NCBI GenBank assembly: GCA_003194525.1
Contig: NBIV01000184.1
Coordinates: 117,574 to 181,573, forward strand
Direction: 5' to 3'
Origin: Gracilariopsis chorda
Lineage: Eukaryota > Rhodophyta > Florideophyceae > Gracilariales > Gracilariaceae
DNA length: 64,000 nt
Shown piece by piece: positions 9,017-20,700 of this stretch. The notes under the pieces are model-generated. The model did no database searches and had not been told where the DNA came from. It saw only the letters and a list, made by a program, of their open reading frames with translations. A program made the position numbers and the translations under genes. Within the stretch, counting starts at the first letter, position 1. Each line of letters starts with the position of its first letter.

Positions 9017-11368
9017 ATGGATTCATTCGGTGGCATCAAGATTGATAAGTTGGGCGAGGATAACTTCCATGTATGGAAGCAAAAGGTTGAGTTGCTGCTT
9101 GCACTCAAGGACCTCGATGACCATCTTGAATCATCCAGGCCTACGGACGATGACGAGTTGTCAGCATGGAAGAAGAAAGACGCCAAGGCCAGGGCTGTTA
9201 TTGGTCTCAGCATCAGTGATGAGCATTTGGACCATGTGAGGGATACTGAGAATGCTGCGGAAATGTGTAAAGCCATTTGCGATGTGTCCCAGCGTAAAAC
9301 GCTGCTCAACCGAATCAATGCAAGACGTGCCTTCTACACAGCCAAGATTCGAGATGATGAGAAAATGTTACACTTCATCAATCGTGTTCGTCATCTTGCA
9401 TCGGATCTGAAAAGCATGGACGTAGTGGTTGAGGAAGAAGACATCGCTATGGCAATCCTATGTGGGCTACCAGACCATTTCGAACACCTCATTGTCGCTA
9501 TTGACACCACGATTGGTGATTGCAAACTCGATTTAGAGTTTGTGAAGAGTCGTTTGCTGCAAGAGGAACAGCGAATGAACGGTCGTGCCAAGGAGGAGTC
9601 CGGAAGTGACACGGCTTTGGTCGGTGCGCAGTCACGAAAGAAGTCCATGGTGTGCTACTACTGTGGTAATAAGGGGCATATCCAGAGAAACTGTTTCAAG
9701 AGACAACGTGACGAAGCTAGCAAAGAGCAGAGTGCTGCCGCAAACCCAGCTGTGCAGACCGATCTCGGCAACGAGAAACGAGGATGTGACAGTGACTCTG
9801 ACCTTGTTTGTCGCATTGCGACAGGTTCTGTGGAAGAAAAGATCAGTGACTGGATCATTGACTCTGGTGCCACCGCCCATATGACGTATGAAGAGTCCAT
9901 GTTTGACAGTTATAGCAAAAGAGAGTCTGCCGGTTTGCGTATCGGCAATGACTCGAAGCTGGAGTCTTTTGGTCATGGCAGTGTCCACCTCGATCTCGCT
10001 GTTGAAGGGCGTAAGACCAAGTGCCGGTTGGGTGAAGTAGTGCACGTACCGAATTTAAGGTATCATCTGCTGTCAGTATCTGCGATGTGTGACCTGGGTG
10101 CGCGAGTGGTGTTTGACAAAACCAAAGTATGTGTATACAAAGGCAACACCATGATCGCCCAGGGCCGTCGCATCAAAGGAATGTACTACATATGTACCGC
10201 GATTGAAGTACCAGAAGACATGGACAACGCACTTGTGACTGACCTGTCACTATGGCATGCTCGAATGGCTCATGTGAATGTGGATGGTATCAAACATATG
10301 GCTCGTAACGGTGTTGTGTCAGGGCTGAATGTGGACTTGAATCAATCGATGTATGTGTGTGACTCTTGTGTAGTGGAAAAATCTACACGTGCTCCAACTC
10401 CCAAGCAAGGGGGGGAACGGGCTTTGCACCCATTGGACCTAGTGCATTCGGACATTTGTCGTCCAATCCAAGTTGGTTCCTTGGGAGGTTCACGCTACTT
10501 CGTCACATTCATCGATGATCACTCCCGTTTTTGCTTCTTTTACATGCTCAATACCAAGGATGAGGTGTTCCACGTGTTCGTGAAGTGGCTCAAGATGGTT
10601 CCAAATCAGAGTGACCGACATGTGAAAACCATCAACGCACGTGAGTCTGTGCTACATGCGTTACGCACAGACATTGATGGTGAATATGTGTCAAAGAAGT
10701 TTTCACAAGAGCTTGAACGTCACGGTACTGAACATCAGCGAACGGTGCCTTACAATACACATCAGAATGGTCTGGCCGAGCAGTGCAAACCAATGGACAC
10801 TCCCATGGACTCCGGTGCTGACCTCACTAAGGTAGAAGAGCCTCTGACGAACATCCCGTATCGCCAGGTGGTCGGTTGTCTGATTTATCTCTCTCTTGGC
10901 ACTCGACCGGACATCTCGTTTGCAGTGTCTAAGCTAGCCAAGTATGTCGAGAAACCTGGAGAGACTCATTGGAAAGCGGTCAAGCGTGTTCTGCATTACC
11001 TCAATGCCACTCGCTCCCTCGGACTTACTTATGGCACCACGACTGATACTCAGCTGTATGGATACGTAGACTCTGACTGGGCAGGTGATACATCCAACCG
11101 CAAGTCCACCAGTGGGTATGTGTTCATGATGTGCGGTGCTCCTGTGTCTTGGAGCTCGTGCCAACAGGAAGTAGTTGCATTGTCTAGCGCTGAGGCTGAG
11201 TATGTGAGTCTGTGCAGTGGGACAAAGGAAGCGATCTGGCTGAGACGACTGTGGAGTGGCATTGGCAACGCAGGTGGACTACACGTGGATGAGTCAGTGA
11301 CGCTAATGGTTGAGCCCACAACTGTGTACGTGGACAACCAAGGTTGCACCGACCTTGTGATGATGTAA
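9017..11368 (+). CDS. Family D gag-protease-integrase-RNase H protein without RT palm, unit 1
   Basis: 783 residues. Gag comes first, with a CCHC zinc knuckle (C213, C216, H221, C226). The protease motif DSGA is at 282-285. The integrase HHCC finger has His 414 and 419 and Cys 448 and 451. The integrase acidic triad is D479, D552, E588, with the D-x35-E spacing of the DDE family. Directly after E588 the protein jumps to CKPMDTPMD, the region after the RT palm, then the RNase H (DSDWAGD near 685, SSAEAEY, VDNQ). The YVDD palm and the integrase C-terminal domain are missing, as comparison with family E shows (about 1.5 kb lost). The 3' end is also cut after GCTDL, losing some 70 residues. Unit 1 has its own changes, such as DIDGEY where other units have DNAGEY. 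It cannot copy itself and would need a helper. Confidence 0.9.
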   Translation: MDSFGGIKIDKLGEDNFHVWKQKVELLLALKDLDDHLESSRPTDDDELSAWKKKDAKARAVIGLSISDEHLDHVRDTENAAEMCKAICDVSQRKTLLNRINARRAFYTAKIRDDEKMLHFINRVRHLASDLKSMDVVVEEEDIAMAILCGLPDHFEHLIVAIDTTIGDCKLDLEFVKSRLLQEEQRMNGRAKEESGSDTALVGAQSRKKSMVCYYCGNKGHIQRNCFKRQRDEASKEQSAAANPAVQTDLGNEKRGCDSDSDLVCRIATGSVEEKISDWIIDSGATAHMTYEESMFDSYSKRESAGLRIGNDSKLESFGHGSVHLDLAVEGRKTKCRLGEVVHVPNLRYHLLSVSAMCDLGARVVFDKTKVCVYKGNTMIAQGRRIKGMYYICTAIEVPEDMDNALVTDLSLWHARMAHVNVDGIKHMARNGVVSGLNVDLNQSMYVCDSCVVEKSTRAPTPKQGGERALHPLDLVHSDICRPIQVGSLGGSRYFVTFIDDHSRFCFFYMLNTKDEVFHVFVKWLKMVPNQSDRHVKTINARESVLHALRTDIDGEYVSKKFSQELERHGTEHQRTVPYNTHQNGLAEQCKPMDTPMDSGADLTKVEEPLTNIPYRQVVGCLIYLSLGTRPDISFAVSKLAKYVEKPGETHWKAVKRVLHYLNATRSLGLTYGTTTDTQLYGYVDSDWAGDTSNRKSTSGYVFMMCGAPVSWSSCQQEVVALSSAEAEYVSLCSGTKEAIWLRRLWSGIGNAGGLHVDESVTLMVEPTTVYVDNQGCTDLVMM

Positions 11369-12173
11369 ACGATAGTTGGGCTTCGGCGGAAATGAAAAAG
11401 GAAAGAAAGAAAGAAAATACAGAGTGAAGGTTGCCAGGCTTGGGGCCGAGTTTACTTGGTACTGCGACTTCAGAGTCTTATATAGCACATCTACTTCGCA
11501 CTTCCACTACAAGAAAACAACCCTACACCACTAAGTGGGGACACCCAATACTACCAGTCATAATCAAACATAATACAATAAGGGTTGCATACACTGATTA
11601 CAGCTAAGTACAACCAGGCATAACATCATAACAACACATTACAACAACGCACACCAAGTGAACCAAGCAGCCAACAATGCGCAACAAGTGAACCAGACAT
11701 GCCAACAATGTGCCAGCATGAGAAAGCACTGTGTAAACACTAACTTGCATCATCATCATTATGACAAAGCACAAATTCACATGCCACCGCATGCAGGTAC
11801 ATACCCTAGGTGTGCTGCGTGCATGGAACGTGCTTACTTGCACAACTGCACCTGTGCAACACCTGCATGTAGCTGTAAACCAGATGTAGCCACATATATT
11901 CCTAAGTACCATGCCCATTCACATTATGCCAAGTGGCCAGTTCCGTGCCCAAGACCCATACGATGCACAATACTTGTAACAAATGCATTGCATATGAGTA
12001 TATGCAGTAGCCAATCATGTGGGGGTTTTTCGTTGGGTTTGAGAACACACGCATATGCGCTTATGCAAAGCAGCTCTCAAAAACAGCCCTCGGTTATATG
12101 AGACTTTGTTTCCAAGTGCTGCACCATGATGTCCCAGGACTACCAGGCATTCGACCATGTGCTAACATCAACA
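11369..12173 (-). repeat. Antisense family B LTR, unit 1, edge lost
   Basis: B LTR in minus orientation, joined to the truncated D ORF; the last roughly 30 bp at the D side are missing or altered (ATGTAAACGATAGTTGGGC). Left of about 11503 its variants match the B LTR at 47.5 kb; right of about 11517 they match the B LTR at 5500-6331. It is therefore a recombinant. Confidence 0.85.
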
Positions 12174-12845
12174 CTACTCCTCGAGTGTCTGGGAAGCACC
12201 ATGCTCCAGAGTCCGCAAGTACACTCCCTCGAGTGTACGAGACTCGAACTTGGTGTCTGGGTTCAATTTTATTATATACGCTGCGCATCCAAACGCTTTA
12301 GCATACTTCAACGACGGCTTACCACCACCCACCAAAAGGTATAGATTCAGGCCTGTGGTAGAGTGGAAAGCTCTATTGCATATATAAATATCGTATTTCA
12401 ATGCATACGGACATAGGAATTCTTGCCAGTGTGATTGACCCAGCAAAGCTCGAGCAGCTTCTTCCATGGTGCAATTGATGCGCTCGGCAAGGGCATTATG
12501 GTCTGGGGTGTAGGGAGGTGAAAATAACGTTCCCTGGAGACCATTAGTGGTTGTTTATTGGAGAGCAATGTACTCTTCGGCATTGTTTGCATGCAAATTC
12601 TGAATATGCACATGCGCTCTTCCAACACCATGATGAAACACGTGCAGTCCTCCAACCTGCGGGAGATTTTGCTCAACATCAGGAAACACTGCACTAAGAC
12701 CATATCTATGCGAAAGGAAGTCGTTATGCTCAATTGAATTTGGCAGCGTGTACAAACGAGAGGACATGTCACGTTGCCCACATCCAATCTCTAACCTATC
12801 TTCGTGTAGAACGCAAACCTCATTCGCACAGAAAAGAGAATGAAT
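12174..12845 (-). pseudogene. Antisense B integrase remnant, unit 1
   Basis: Copy of the remnant at 6332-7003, ending with TGAAT directly before the next D LTR. It differs by a few bases, for example Arg for Gly in HEDRLEIG. No function expected. Confidence 0.85.
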
Positions 12846-13639
12846 TGTTGGCAGTAGTACCTGTGCTGTCACTGAAAACCAAATGTTCCGGGGAGCATGG
12901 GCTGTTTTAGAGGGTACCTCTGCAAAAGCGCATATGCGCGTGTGCGCGAACCCAACGTGAAACTGGCTTCTGATTGGTTACTGCAAATTTACATATGCAA
13001 CGTGGTGCGTACAAGTGGTATGGCAGAACTGGATCGGTTGGACACACCCACGTGTCCAGCTACTACAGTGGTCACAGTGTACGTTGTGTGCAGGGGATAC
13101 TGGTGAAGTGGTTGGCAGCTGGTACAAGTGGTACAGCAGTGGTTGGTACAATGGTAAGGTGCGCATGCACTGTCAACAGGTTTACACATGCACGGGTATA
13201 TTGATGACGTGGGTGTTGTGTGCATTGCCACTTGATGCATTGCCACTTGATGACATGGCACTAACACCACAGGTTACGTGCCGACTTACCGTGACGTGTT
13301 TACTTACCGTGATGTGTTGGCATGTGATGGCGTGTGTTGGAGTGGTGAATTTGTGCCTTGTCATGGTCATGTGTATGCACGTAACTATTAAGGAACGTTG
13401 GTGCGTTGGTGTGCGTTGATGTAATGAGGTTGTGCTGAGCTGGCTATGTCATGTTAGATGATGATTGGTAGTATTGAGTGTCCCTGCTTAGTGGTTTAGG
13501 TTTTACTTGTAGTTGGTGTTCCCGCGCAATTCGAGTTTAGAGTGGTACCTAAGATGTGCCTGAAGGACCTCCAAGTAAATCCAAGCTAGAGCTGGCGAAC
13601 TTCCCTTCCATCCCCTCAACTTCCTTTCAACTTTCAACA
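12846..13639 (+). repeat. Family D LTR 2
   Basis: Same edges and length as LTR 1. It is followed by primer binding site GGTTATGGGCCCAG at 13640-13653. In the array it also stands in the position of a 3' LTR for the unit before it, with B sequence in between. Confidence 0.92.
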
Positions 13640-14858
13640 GGTTATGGGCCCAGCCCCGCTGACCGCTGCCGCTATCCCTTTCCGTATCGTTCGTCTGTCG
13701 CTGCTCTCCCTCACCGCCGTTCATCCGTTTCGCTGTTGTTGCCTCTTTCGTCGTTGCGTCGGGTGTCTTGATCCCATTGTTGGTCGGTGTTGGTCATTCT
13801 CCTTTGGTTTGCGTTCCTCCCTGAGGGCGTTGGGGTGGTAGTGGTTCGACGTTTACTTCCTATCGTTGTTGAGTTGGGCCTCCGTTGTTGCCCGTGTTGT
13901 CGATCGCTATCTACTTTGTGTGTGACACTCCCTCTATCTTGTGTTTTGGTATCCCCGAGTCGTTTGTCGGGTCGTATCCGTGAGGTCGAGTCGGTCTAGT
14001 TTCGAAGTCTGGGCTCCATGATCGTGTGCTCAGCAGTTGTTTGTTTTTCGTGTTTCTTAATCATCATCTGGTGTCCAGTGCGACGAGCGGTTGATCCGGG
14101 TTACTTTGGGTGATTCCAGGTATCCGGGGACGTGAGCCTGGTGGCTTGAACCAAAGCGGGTGTACTGTCGAGCGGCTTCCCACCGGTCCATTTGGATAGA
14201 TAACGGTGACGGTCGTTAAGACCTGGTAAGTTCAGCGGGTGCATCTGTGGACGGGGTGCCGTGGCGTACTGCGCTGGTGCGGGTGATTGAATTGTTTGTT
14301 TTGATCCTGACTGCGTGTCGGGATTCTTGGGCTGTTGCGAAGGTATTCCATAACGAGCTTTTGATCCGTGCATCTGACCCTTGGGCGTTTGTGCGGGGAG
14401 GCGACGTGGCGTAGGCTGACCTCCTTCTTAAGATCAGGCCGCGTGTGACCTTAAGTGGTTGCGCGTTAGCAGCGTACTTTGGTTGCCATAGTAGCTTCAG
14501 TTTCGAGGTGGCGCAAGTTCTTGCAAGAGGCCAGAAAGGGTTATACTTGGTGAAGGCATATCTTGGGTCATTAACCATCCTCTGGAAGCCTCGTAGAGAG
14601 CGACGCATCTTCTCCTTAGACGTAGGAGAGGGAAGACAGAAGAAGACGTCTTGTACCCGGAGCATCTCCGGGGGCCAGGGGTCCGACACCCTAGGGTAGC
14701 GGAGGTAGTTTCTCCCGTCAGTGCGCCCGAATTTGAAGTTTTGTTGTTGTTGTTGTCGTTGTTTTTGTTGTTATTGTTGTCGTTGTTGCCATTTTTGTAC
14801 TACTTAAGTGCCGTAGGTCTTTCATTGCACCTGTGCTGTTTGTTGACATCTACCAAGC
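13640..14858 (+). other. Primer site and leader, D unit 2
   Basis: Same architecture as 7798-9016, with the hairpins, the CTAGGGTAGCGG core (14691-14729) and the TTG repeat. No gene seen. Confidence 0.7.
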
Positions 14859-17210
14859 ATGGATTCATTCGGTGGCATCAAGATTGATAAGTTGGGCGAG
14901 GATAACTTCCATGTATGGAAGCAAAAGGTTGAGTTGCTGCTTGCACTCAAGGACCTCGATGACCATCTTGAATCATCCAGGCCTACGGACGATGACGAGT
15001 TGTCAGCATGGAAGAAGGAAGACGCCAAGGCCAGGGCTGTTATTGGTCTCAGCATCAGTGATGAGCATTTGGACCATGTGAGGGATACTGAGAATGCTGC
15101 GGAAATGTGGAAAGCCATTTGCGATGTGTTCCAGCGTAAAACGCTGCTCAACCGAATCAATGCAAGACGTGCCTTCTACACAGCCAAGATGCGAGATGAT
15201 GAGAAAATGTTACACTTCATCAATCGTGTTCGTCATCTTGCATCGGATCTGAAAAGCATGGACGTAGTGGTTGAGGAAGAAGACATCGCTATGGATATCC
15301 TATGTGGGCTACCAGACCATTTCGAACACCTCATTGTCGCTATTGACACCACGATTGGTGATTGCAAACTCGATTTAGAGTTTGTGAAGAGTCGTTTGCT
15401 GCAAGAGGAACAGCGAATGAACGATCGTGCCAAGGAGGAGTCCGGAAGTGAAACGGCTTTGGTCGGTGCGCAGTCACGAAAGAAGTCCATGGTGTGCTAC
15501 TACTGTGGTAATAAGGGGCATATCCAGAGAAACTGTTTCAAGAGACAACGTGACGAAGCTAGCAAAGAGCAGAGTGCTGCCGCAAACCCAGCTGTGCAGA
15601 CCGATCTCGGCAACGAGAAACGAGGATGTGACAGTGACTCTGACTTTGTTTGTCTCATTGCGACAGGTTCTGTGGAAGAAAGTATCAGTGACTGGATCAT
15701 TGACTCTGGTGCCACCGCCCATATAACGTATGACGAGTCCATGTTTGACAGTTATAGCAAAAGAGAGTCTGCCGGTGTGAGTATCGGCAATGACTCGAAG
15801 CTGGAGTCTCTTGGTCATGGCAGTGTCCACCTCGATCTCGCTGTTGAAGGGCGTAAGAGCAAGTGCCGGTTGGGTGAAGTAGTGCACGTACCGAATTTAA
15901 GGTATCATCTGCTGTCAGTATCTGCGATGTGTGACCTGGGTGCGCGAGTGGTGTTTGACAAAACCAAAGTATGTGTATACAAAGGTAACACCATGATCGC
16001 CCAGGGCCGTCGCATCAAAGGAATGTACTACCTATGTACCGCGATTGAAGTACCAGAAGACATGGACAACGCACTTGTGACTGACCTGTCACTATGGCAT
16101 GCTCGAATGGCTCATGTGAATGTGGATGGTATCAAACATATGGCTCGTAACGGTGTTGTGTCAGGGCTGAATGTGGACTTGAATCAATCGATGTATGTGT
16201 GTGACTCTTGTGTAGTGGAAAAATCTACACGTGCTCCAACTCCCAAGCAAGGGGGGGAACGGGCTTTGCACCCATTGGACCTAGTGCATTCGGACATTTG
16301 TCGTCCAATCCAAGTAGGTTCCTTGGGAGGTTCACGCTACTTCGTCACATTCATCGATGATCACTCCCGTTTTTGCTTCTTGTACATGCTCAAGACCAAG
16401 GATGAGGTGTTCCACGTGTTCGTGAAGTGGCTCAAGATGGTTCAAAATCAGAGTGACCGACATGTGAAAACCATCACCGCACGTGAGTCTGTGCTACATG
16501 CGTTACGCACAGACAATGCTGGTGAATATGTGTCAAAGAAGTTTTCACAAGAGCTTGAACGTCACGGTACTGAACATCAGCGAACGGTGCCTTACAATAC
16601 ACATCAGAATGGTCTGGCCGAGCAGTGCAAACCAATGGACACTCCCATGGACTCCGGTGCTGACCTCACTAAGGTAGAAGAGCCTCTGACGAACATCCCG
16701 TATCGCCAGGTGATCGGTTGTCTGATGTATCTCTCTCTTGGCACTCGACCGGACATCTCGTTTGCAGTGTCTAAGCTAGCCAAGTATGTCGAGAAACCTG
16801 GAGAGACTCATTGGAAAGCGGTCAAGCGTGTTCTGCATTACCTCAATGCCACTCGCTCCCTCGGACTTACTTATGGCACCACGACTGATACTCAGCTGTA
16901 TGGATACGTAGACTCTGACTGGGCAGGTGATACATCCAACCGCAAGTCCACCAGTGGGTATGTGTTCATGATGTGCGGTGCTCCTGTGTCTTGGAGCTCG
17001 TGCCAACAGGAAGTAGTTGCATTGTCTAGCGCTGAGGCTGAGTATGTGAGTCTGTGCAGTGGGACAAAGGAAGCGATCTGGCTGAGACGACTGTGGAGTG
17101 GCATTGGCAACGCAGGTGGACTACACGTGGATGAGTCAGTGACGCTAATGGTTGAGCCCACAACTGTGTACGTGGACAACCAAGGTTGCACCGACCTTGT
17201 GATGATGTAA
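14859..17210 (+). CDS. Family D gag-protease-integrase-RNase H protein, unit 2
   Basis: 783 residues with the same domains, deletion point and truncated end as unit 1. It has DNAGEY around the second integrase Asp, the expected form. It shares KKEDAKAR, AMDILCG, MNDRAKEE and MVQNQ with units 3 and 4, while unit 1 and the copy at 45 kb have KKKDAKAR, AMAILCG, MNGRAKEE and MVPNQ. Private change: GSETALVG. All catalytic residues of protease, integrase core and RNase H are present, so the open frame could be translated; RT function cannot be supplied by it. Confidence 0.9.
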   Translation: MDSFGGIKIDKLGEDNFHVWKQKVELLLALKDLDDHLESSRPTDDDELSAWKKEDAKARAVIGLSISDEHLDHVRDTENAAEMWKAICDVFQRKTLLNRINARRAFYTAKMRDDEKMLHFINRVRHLASDLKSMDVVVEEEDIAMDILCGLPDHFEHLIVAIDTTIGDCKLDLEFVKSRLLQEEQRMNDRAKEESGSETALVGAQSRKKSMVCYYCGNKGHIQRNCFKRQRDEASKEQSAAANPAVQTDLGNEKRGCDSDSDFVCLIATGSVEESISDWIIDSGATAHITYDESMFDSYSKRESAGVSIGNDSKLESLGHGSVHLDLAVEGRKSKCRLGEVVHVPNLRYHLLSVSAMCDLGARVVFDKTKVCVYKGNTMIAQGRRIKGMYYLCTAIEVPEDMDNALVTDLSLWHARMAHVNVDGIKHMARNGVVSGLNVDLNQSMYVCDSCVVEKSTRAPTPKQGGERALHPLDLVHSDICRPIQVGSLGGSRYFVTFIDDHSRFCFLYMLKTKDEVFHVFVKWLKMVQNQSDRHVKTITARESVLHALRTDNAGEYVSKKFSQELERHGTEHQRTVPYNTHQNGLAEQCKPMDTPMDSGADLTKVEEPLTNIPYRQVIGCLMYLSLGTRPDISFAVSKLAKYVEKPGETHWKAVKRVLHYLNATRSLGLTYGTTTDTQLYGYVDSDWAGDTSNRKSTSGYVFMMCGAPVSWSSCQQEVVALSSAEAEYVSLCSGTKEAIWLRRLWSGIGNAGGLHVDESVTLMVEPTTVYVDNQGCTDLVMM

Positions 17211-18015
17211 ACGATAGTTGGGCTTCGGCGGAAATGAAAAAGGAAAGAAAGAAAGAAAATACAGAGTGAAGGTTGCCAGGCTTGGGGCCGAGTTTACTTG
17301 GTACTGCGACTTCAGAGTCTTATATAGCACATCTACTTCGCACTTCCACTACAAGAAAACAACCCTACACCACTAAGTGGGGACACCCAATACTACCAGT
17401 CATAATCAAACATAATACAATAAGGGTTGCATACACTGATTACAGCTAAGTACAACCAGGCATAACATCATAACAACACATTACAACAACGCACACCAAG
17501 TGAACCAAGCAGCCAACAATGCGCAACAAGTGAACCAGACATGCCAACAATGTGCCAGCATGAGAAAGCACTGTGTAAACACTAACTTGCATCATCATCA
17601 TTATGACAAAGCACAAATTCACATGCCACCGCATGCAGGTACATACCCTAGGTGTGCTGCGTGCATGGAACGTGCTTACTTGCACAACTGCACCTGTGCA
17701 ACACCTGCATGTAGCTGTAAACCAGATGTAGCCACATATATTCCTAAGTACCATGCCCATTCACATTATGCCAAGTGGCCAGTTCCGTGCCCAAGACCCA
17801 TACGATGCACAATACTTGTAACAAATGCATTGCATATGAGTATATGCAGTAGCCAATCATGTGGGGGTTTTTCGTTGGGTTTGAGAACACACGCATATGC
17901 GCTTATGCAAAGCAGCTCTCAAAAACAGCCCTCGGTTATATGAGACTTTGTTTCCAAGTGCTGCACCATGATGTCCCAGGACTACCAGGCATTCGACCAT
18001 GTGCTAACATCAACA
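17211..18015 (-). repeat. Antisense family B LTR, unit 2
   Basis: Copy of 11369-12173, with the same D junction and the same internal switch between B LTR types. Confidence 0.85.
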
Positions 18016-18687
18016 CTACTCCTCGAGTGTCTGGGAAGCACCATGCTCCAGAGTCCGCAAGTACACTCCCTCGAGTGTACGAGACTCGAACTTGGTGTCT
18101 GGGTTCAATTTTATTATATACGCTGCGCATCCAAACGCTTTAGCATACTTCAACGACGGCTTACCACCACCCACCAAAAGGTATAGATTCAGGCCTGTGG
18201 TAGAGTGGAAAGCTCTATTGCATATATAAATATCGTATTTCAATGCATACGGACATAGGAATTCTTGCCAGTGTGATTGACCCAGCAAAGCTCGAGCAGC
18301 TTCTTCCATGGTGCAATTGATGCGCTCGGCAAGGGCATTATGGTCTGGGGTGTAGGGAGGTGAAAATAACGTTCCCTGGAGACCATTAGTGGTTGTTTAT
18401 TGGAGAGCAATGTACTCTTCGGCATTGTTTGCATGCAAATTCTGAATATGCACATGCGCTCTTCCAACACCATGATGAAACACGTGCAGTCCTCCAACCT
18501 GCGGGAGATTTTGCTCAACATCAGGAAACACTGCACTAAGACCATATCTATGCGAAAGGAAGTCGTTATGCTCAATTGAATTTGGCAGCGTGTACAAACG
18601 AGAGGACATGTCACGTTGCCCACATCCAATCTCTAACCCATCTTCGTGTAGAACGCAAACCTCATTCGCACAGAAAAGAGAATGAAT
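18016..18687 (-). pseudogene. Antisense B integrase remnant, unit 2
   Basis: Copy of 12174-12845. It keeps HEDGLEIG. It ends in TGAAT before the next D LTR. Confidence 0.85.
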
Positions 18688-19481
18688 TGTTGGCAGTAGT
18701 ACCTGTGCTGTCACTGAAAACCAAATGTTCCGGGGAGCATGGGCTGTTTTAGAGGGTACCTCTGCAAAAGCGCATATGCGCGTGTGCGCGAACCCAACGT
18801 GAAACTGGCTTCTGATTGGTTACTGCAAATTTATATATGCAACGTGGTGCGTACAAGTGGTATGGCAGAACTGGATCGGTTGGACACACCCACGTGTCCA
18901 GCTACTACAGTGGTCACAGTGTACGTTGTGTGCAGGGGATACTGGTGAAGTGGTTGGCAGCTGGTACAAGTGGTACAGCAGTGGTTGGTACAATGGTAAG
19001 GTGCGCATGCACTGTCAACAGGTTTACACATGCACGGGTATATTGATGACGTGGGTGTTGTGTGCATTGCCACTTGATGCATTGCCACTTGATGACATGG
19101 CACTAACACCACAGGTTACGTGCCGACTTACCGTGACGTGTTTACTTACCGTGATGTGTTGGCATGTGATGGCGTGTGTTGGAGTGGTGAATTTGTGCCT
19201 TGTCATGGTCATGTGTATGCACGTAACTATTAAGGAACGTTGGTGCGTTGGTGTGCGTTGATGTAATGAGGTTGTGCTGAGCTGGCTATGTCATGTTAGA
19301 TGATGATTGGTAGTATTGAGTGTCCCTGCTTAGTGGTTTAGGTTTTACTTGTAGTTGGTGTTCCCGCGCAATTCGAGTTTAGAGTGGTACCTAAGATGTG
19401 CCTGAAGGACCTCCAAGTAAATCCAAGCTAGAGCTGGCGAACTTCCCTTCCATCCCCTCAACTTCCTTTCAACTTTCAACA
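18688..19481 (+). repeat. Family D LTR 3
   Basis: Same edges and length as the other D LTRs; primer binding site at 19482-19495. It carries a private change, TTATATATG for TTACATATG, at about 18831-18839. Confidence 0.92.
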
Positions 19482-20700
19482 GGTTATGGGCCCAGCCCCG
19501 CTGACCGCTGCCGCTATCCCTTTCCGTATCGTTCGTCTGTCGCTGCTCTCCCTCACCGCCGTTCATCCGTTTCGCTGTTGTTGCCTCTTTCGTCGTTGCG
19601 TCGGGTGTCTTGATCCCATTGTTGGTCGGTGTTGGTCATTCTCCTTTGGTTTGCGTTCCTCCCTGAGGGCGTTGGGGTGGTAGTGGTTCGACGTTTACTT
19701 CCTATCGTTGTTGAGTTGGGCCTCCGTTGTTGCCCGTGTTGTCGATCGCTATCTACTTTGTGTGTGACACTCCCTCTATCTTGTGTTTTGTTATCCCGGA
19801 GTCGTTTGTCGGGTCGTATCCGTGAGGTCGAGTCGGTCTAGTTTCGAAATCTGGGCTCCGTGATCGTGTGCTCAGCAGTTGTTTGTTTTTCGTGTTTCCT
19901 AATCATCATCTGGTGTCCAGTGCGACGAGCGGTTGATCCGGGTTACTTTGGGTGATTACAGGTATCCGGGGACGTGAGCCTGGTGGCTTGAACCAAAGCG
20001 GGTGTACTGTCGAGCGGCTTCCCACCGGTCCATTTGGATAGATAACGGTGACGGTCGTTAAGACCTGGTAAGTTCAGCGGGTGCATCTGTGGACGGGGTG
20101 CCGTGGCGTACTGCGCTGGTGCGGGTGATTGAATTGTTTGTTTTGATCCTGACTGCGTGTCGGGATTCTTGGGCTGTTGCGAAGGTATTCCATAACGAGC
20201 TTTTGATCCGTGCATCTGACCCTTGGGCGTTTGTGCGGGGAGGCGACGTGGCGTAGGCTGACCTCCTTCTTAGGATCAGGCCGCGTGTGACCTTAAGTGG
20301 TTGCGCGTTAGCAGCGTACTTTGGTTGCCATAGTAGCTTCAGTTTCGAGGTGGCGCAAGTTCTTGCAAGAGGCCAGAAAGGGTTATACTTGGTGAAGGCA
20401 TATCTTGGGTCATTAACCATCCTCTGGAAGCCTCGTAGAGAGCGACGCATCTTCTCCTTAGACGTAGGAGAGGGAAGACAGAAGAAGACGTCTTGTACCC
20501 GGAGCATCTCCGGGGGCCAGGGGTCCGACACCCTAGGGTAGCGGAGGTAGTTTCTCCCGTCAGTGCGCCCGAATTTGAAGTTTTGTTGTTGTTGTTGTCG
20601 TTGTTTTTGTTGTTATTGTTGTCGTTGTTGCCATTTTTGTACTACTTAAGTGCCGTAGGTCTTTCATTGCACCTGTGCTGTTTGTTGACATCTACCAAGC
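19482..20700 (+). other. Primer site and leader, D unit 3
   Basis: Same as the leader of unit 2, with private substitutions near 19790-19800. Hairpins and core motif intact. No gene seen. Confidence 0.7.
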
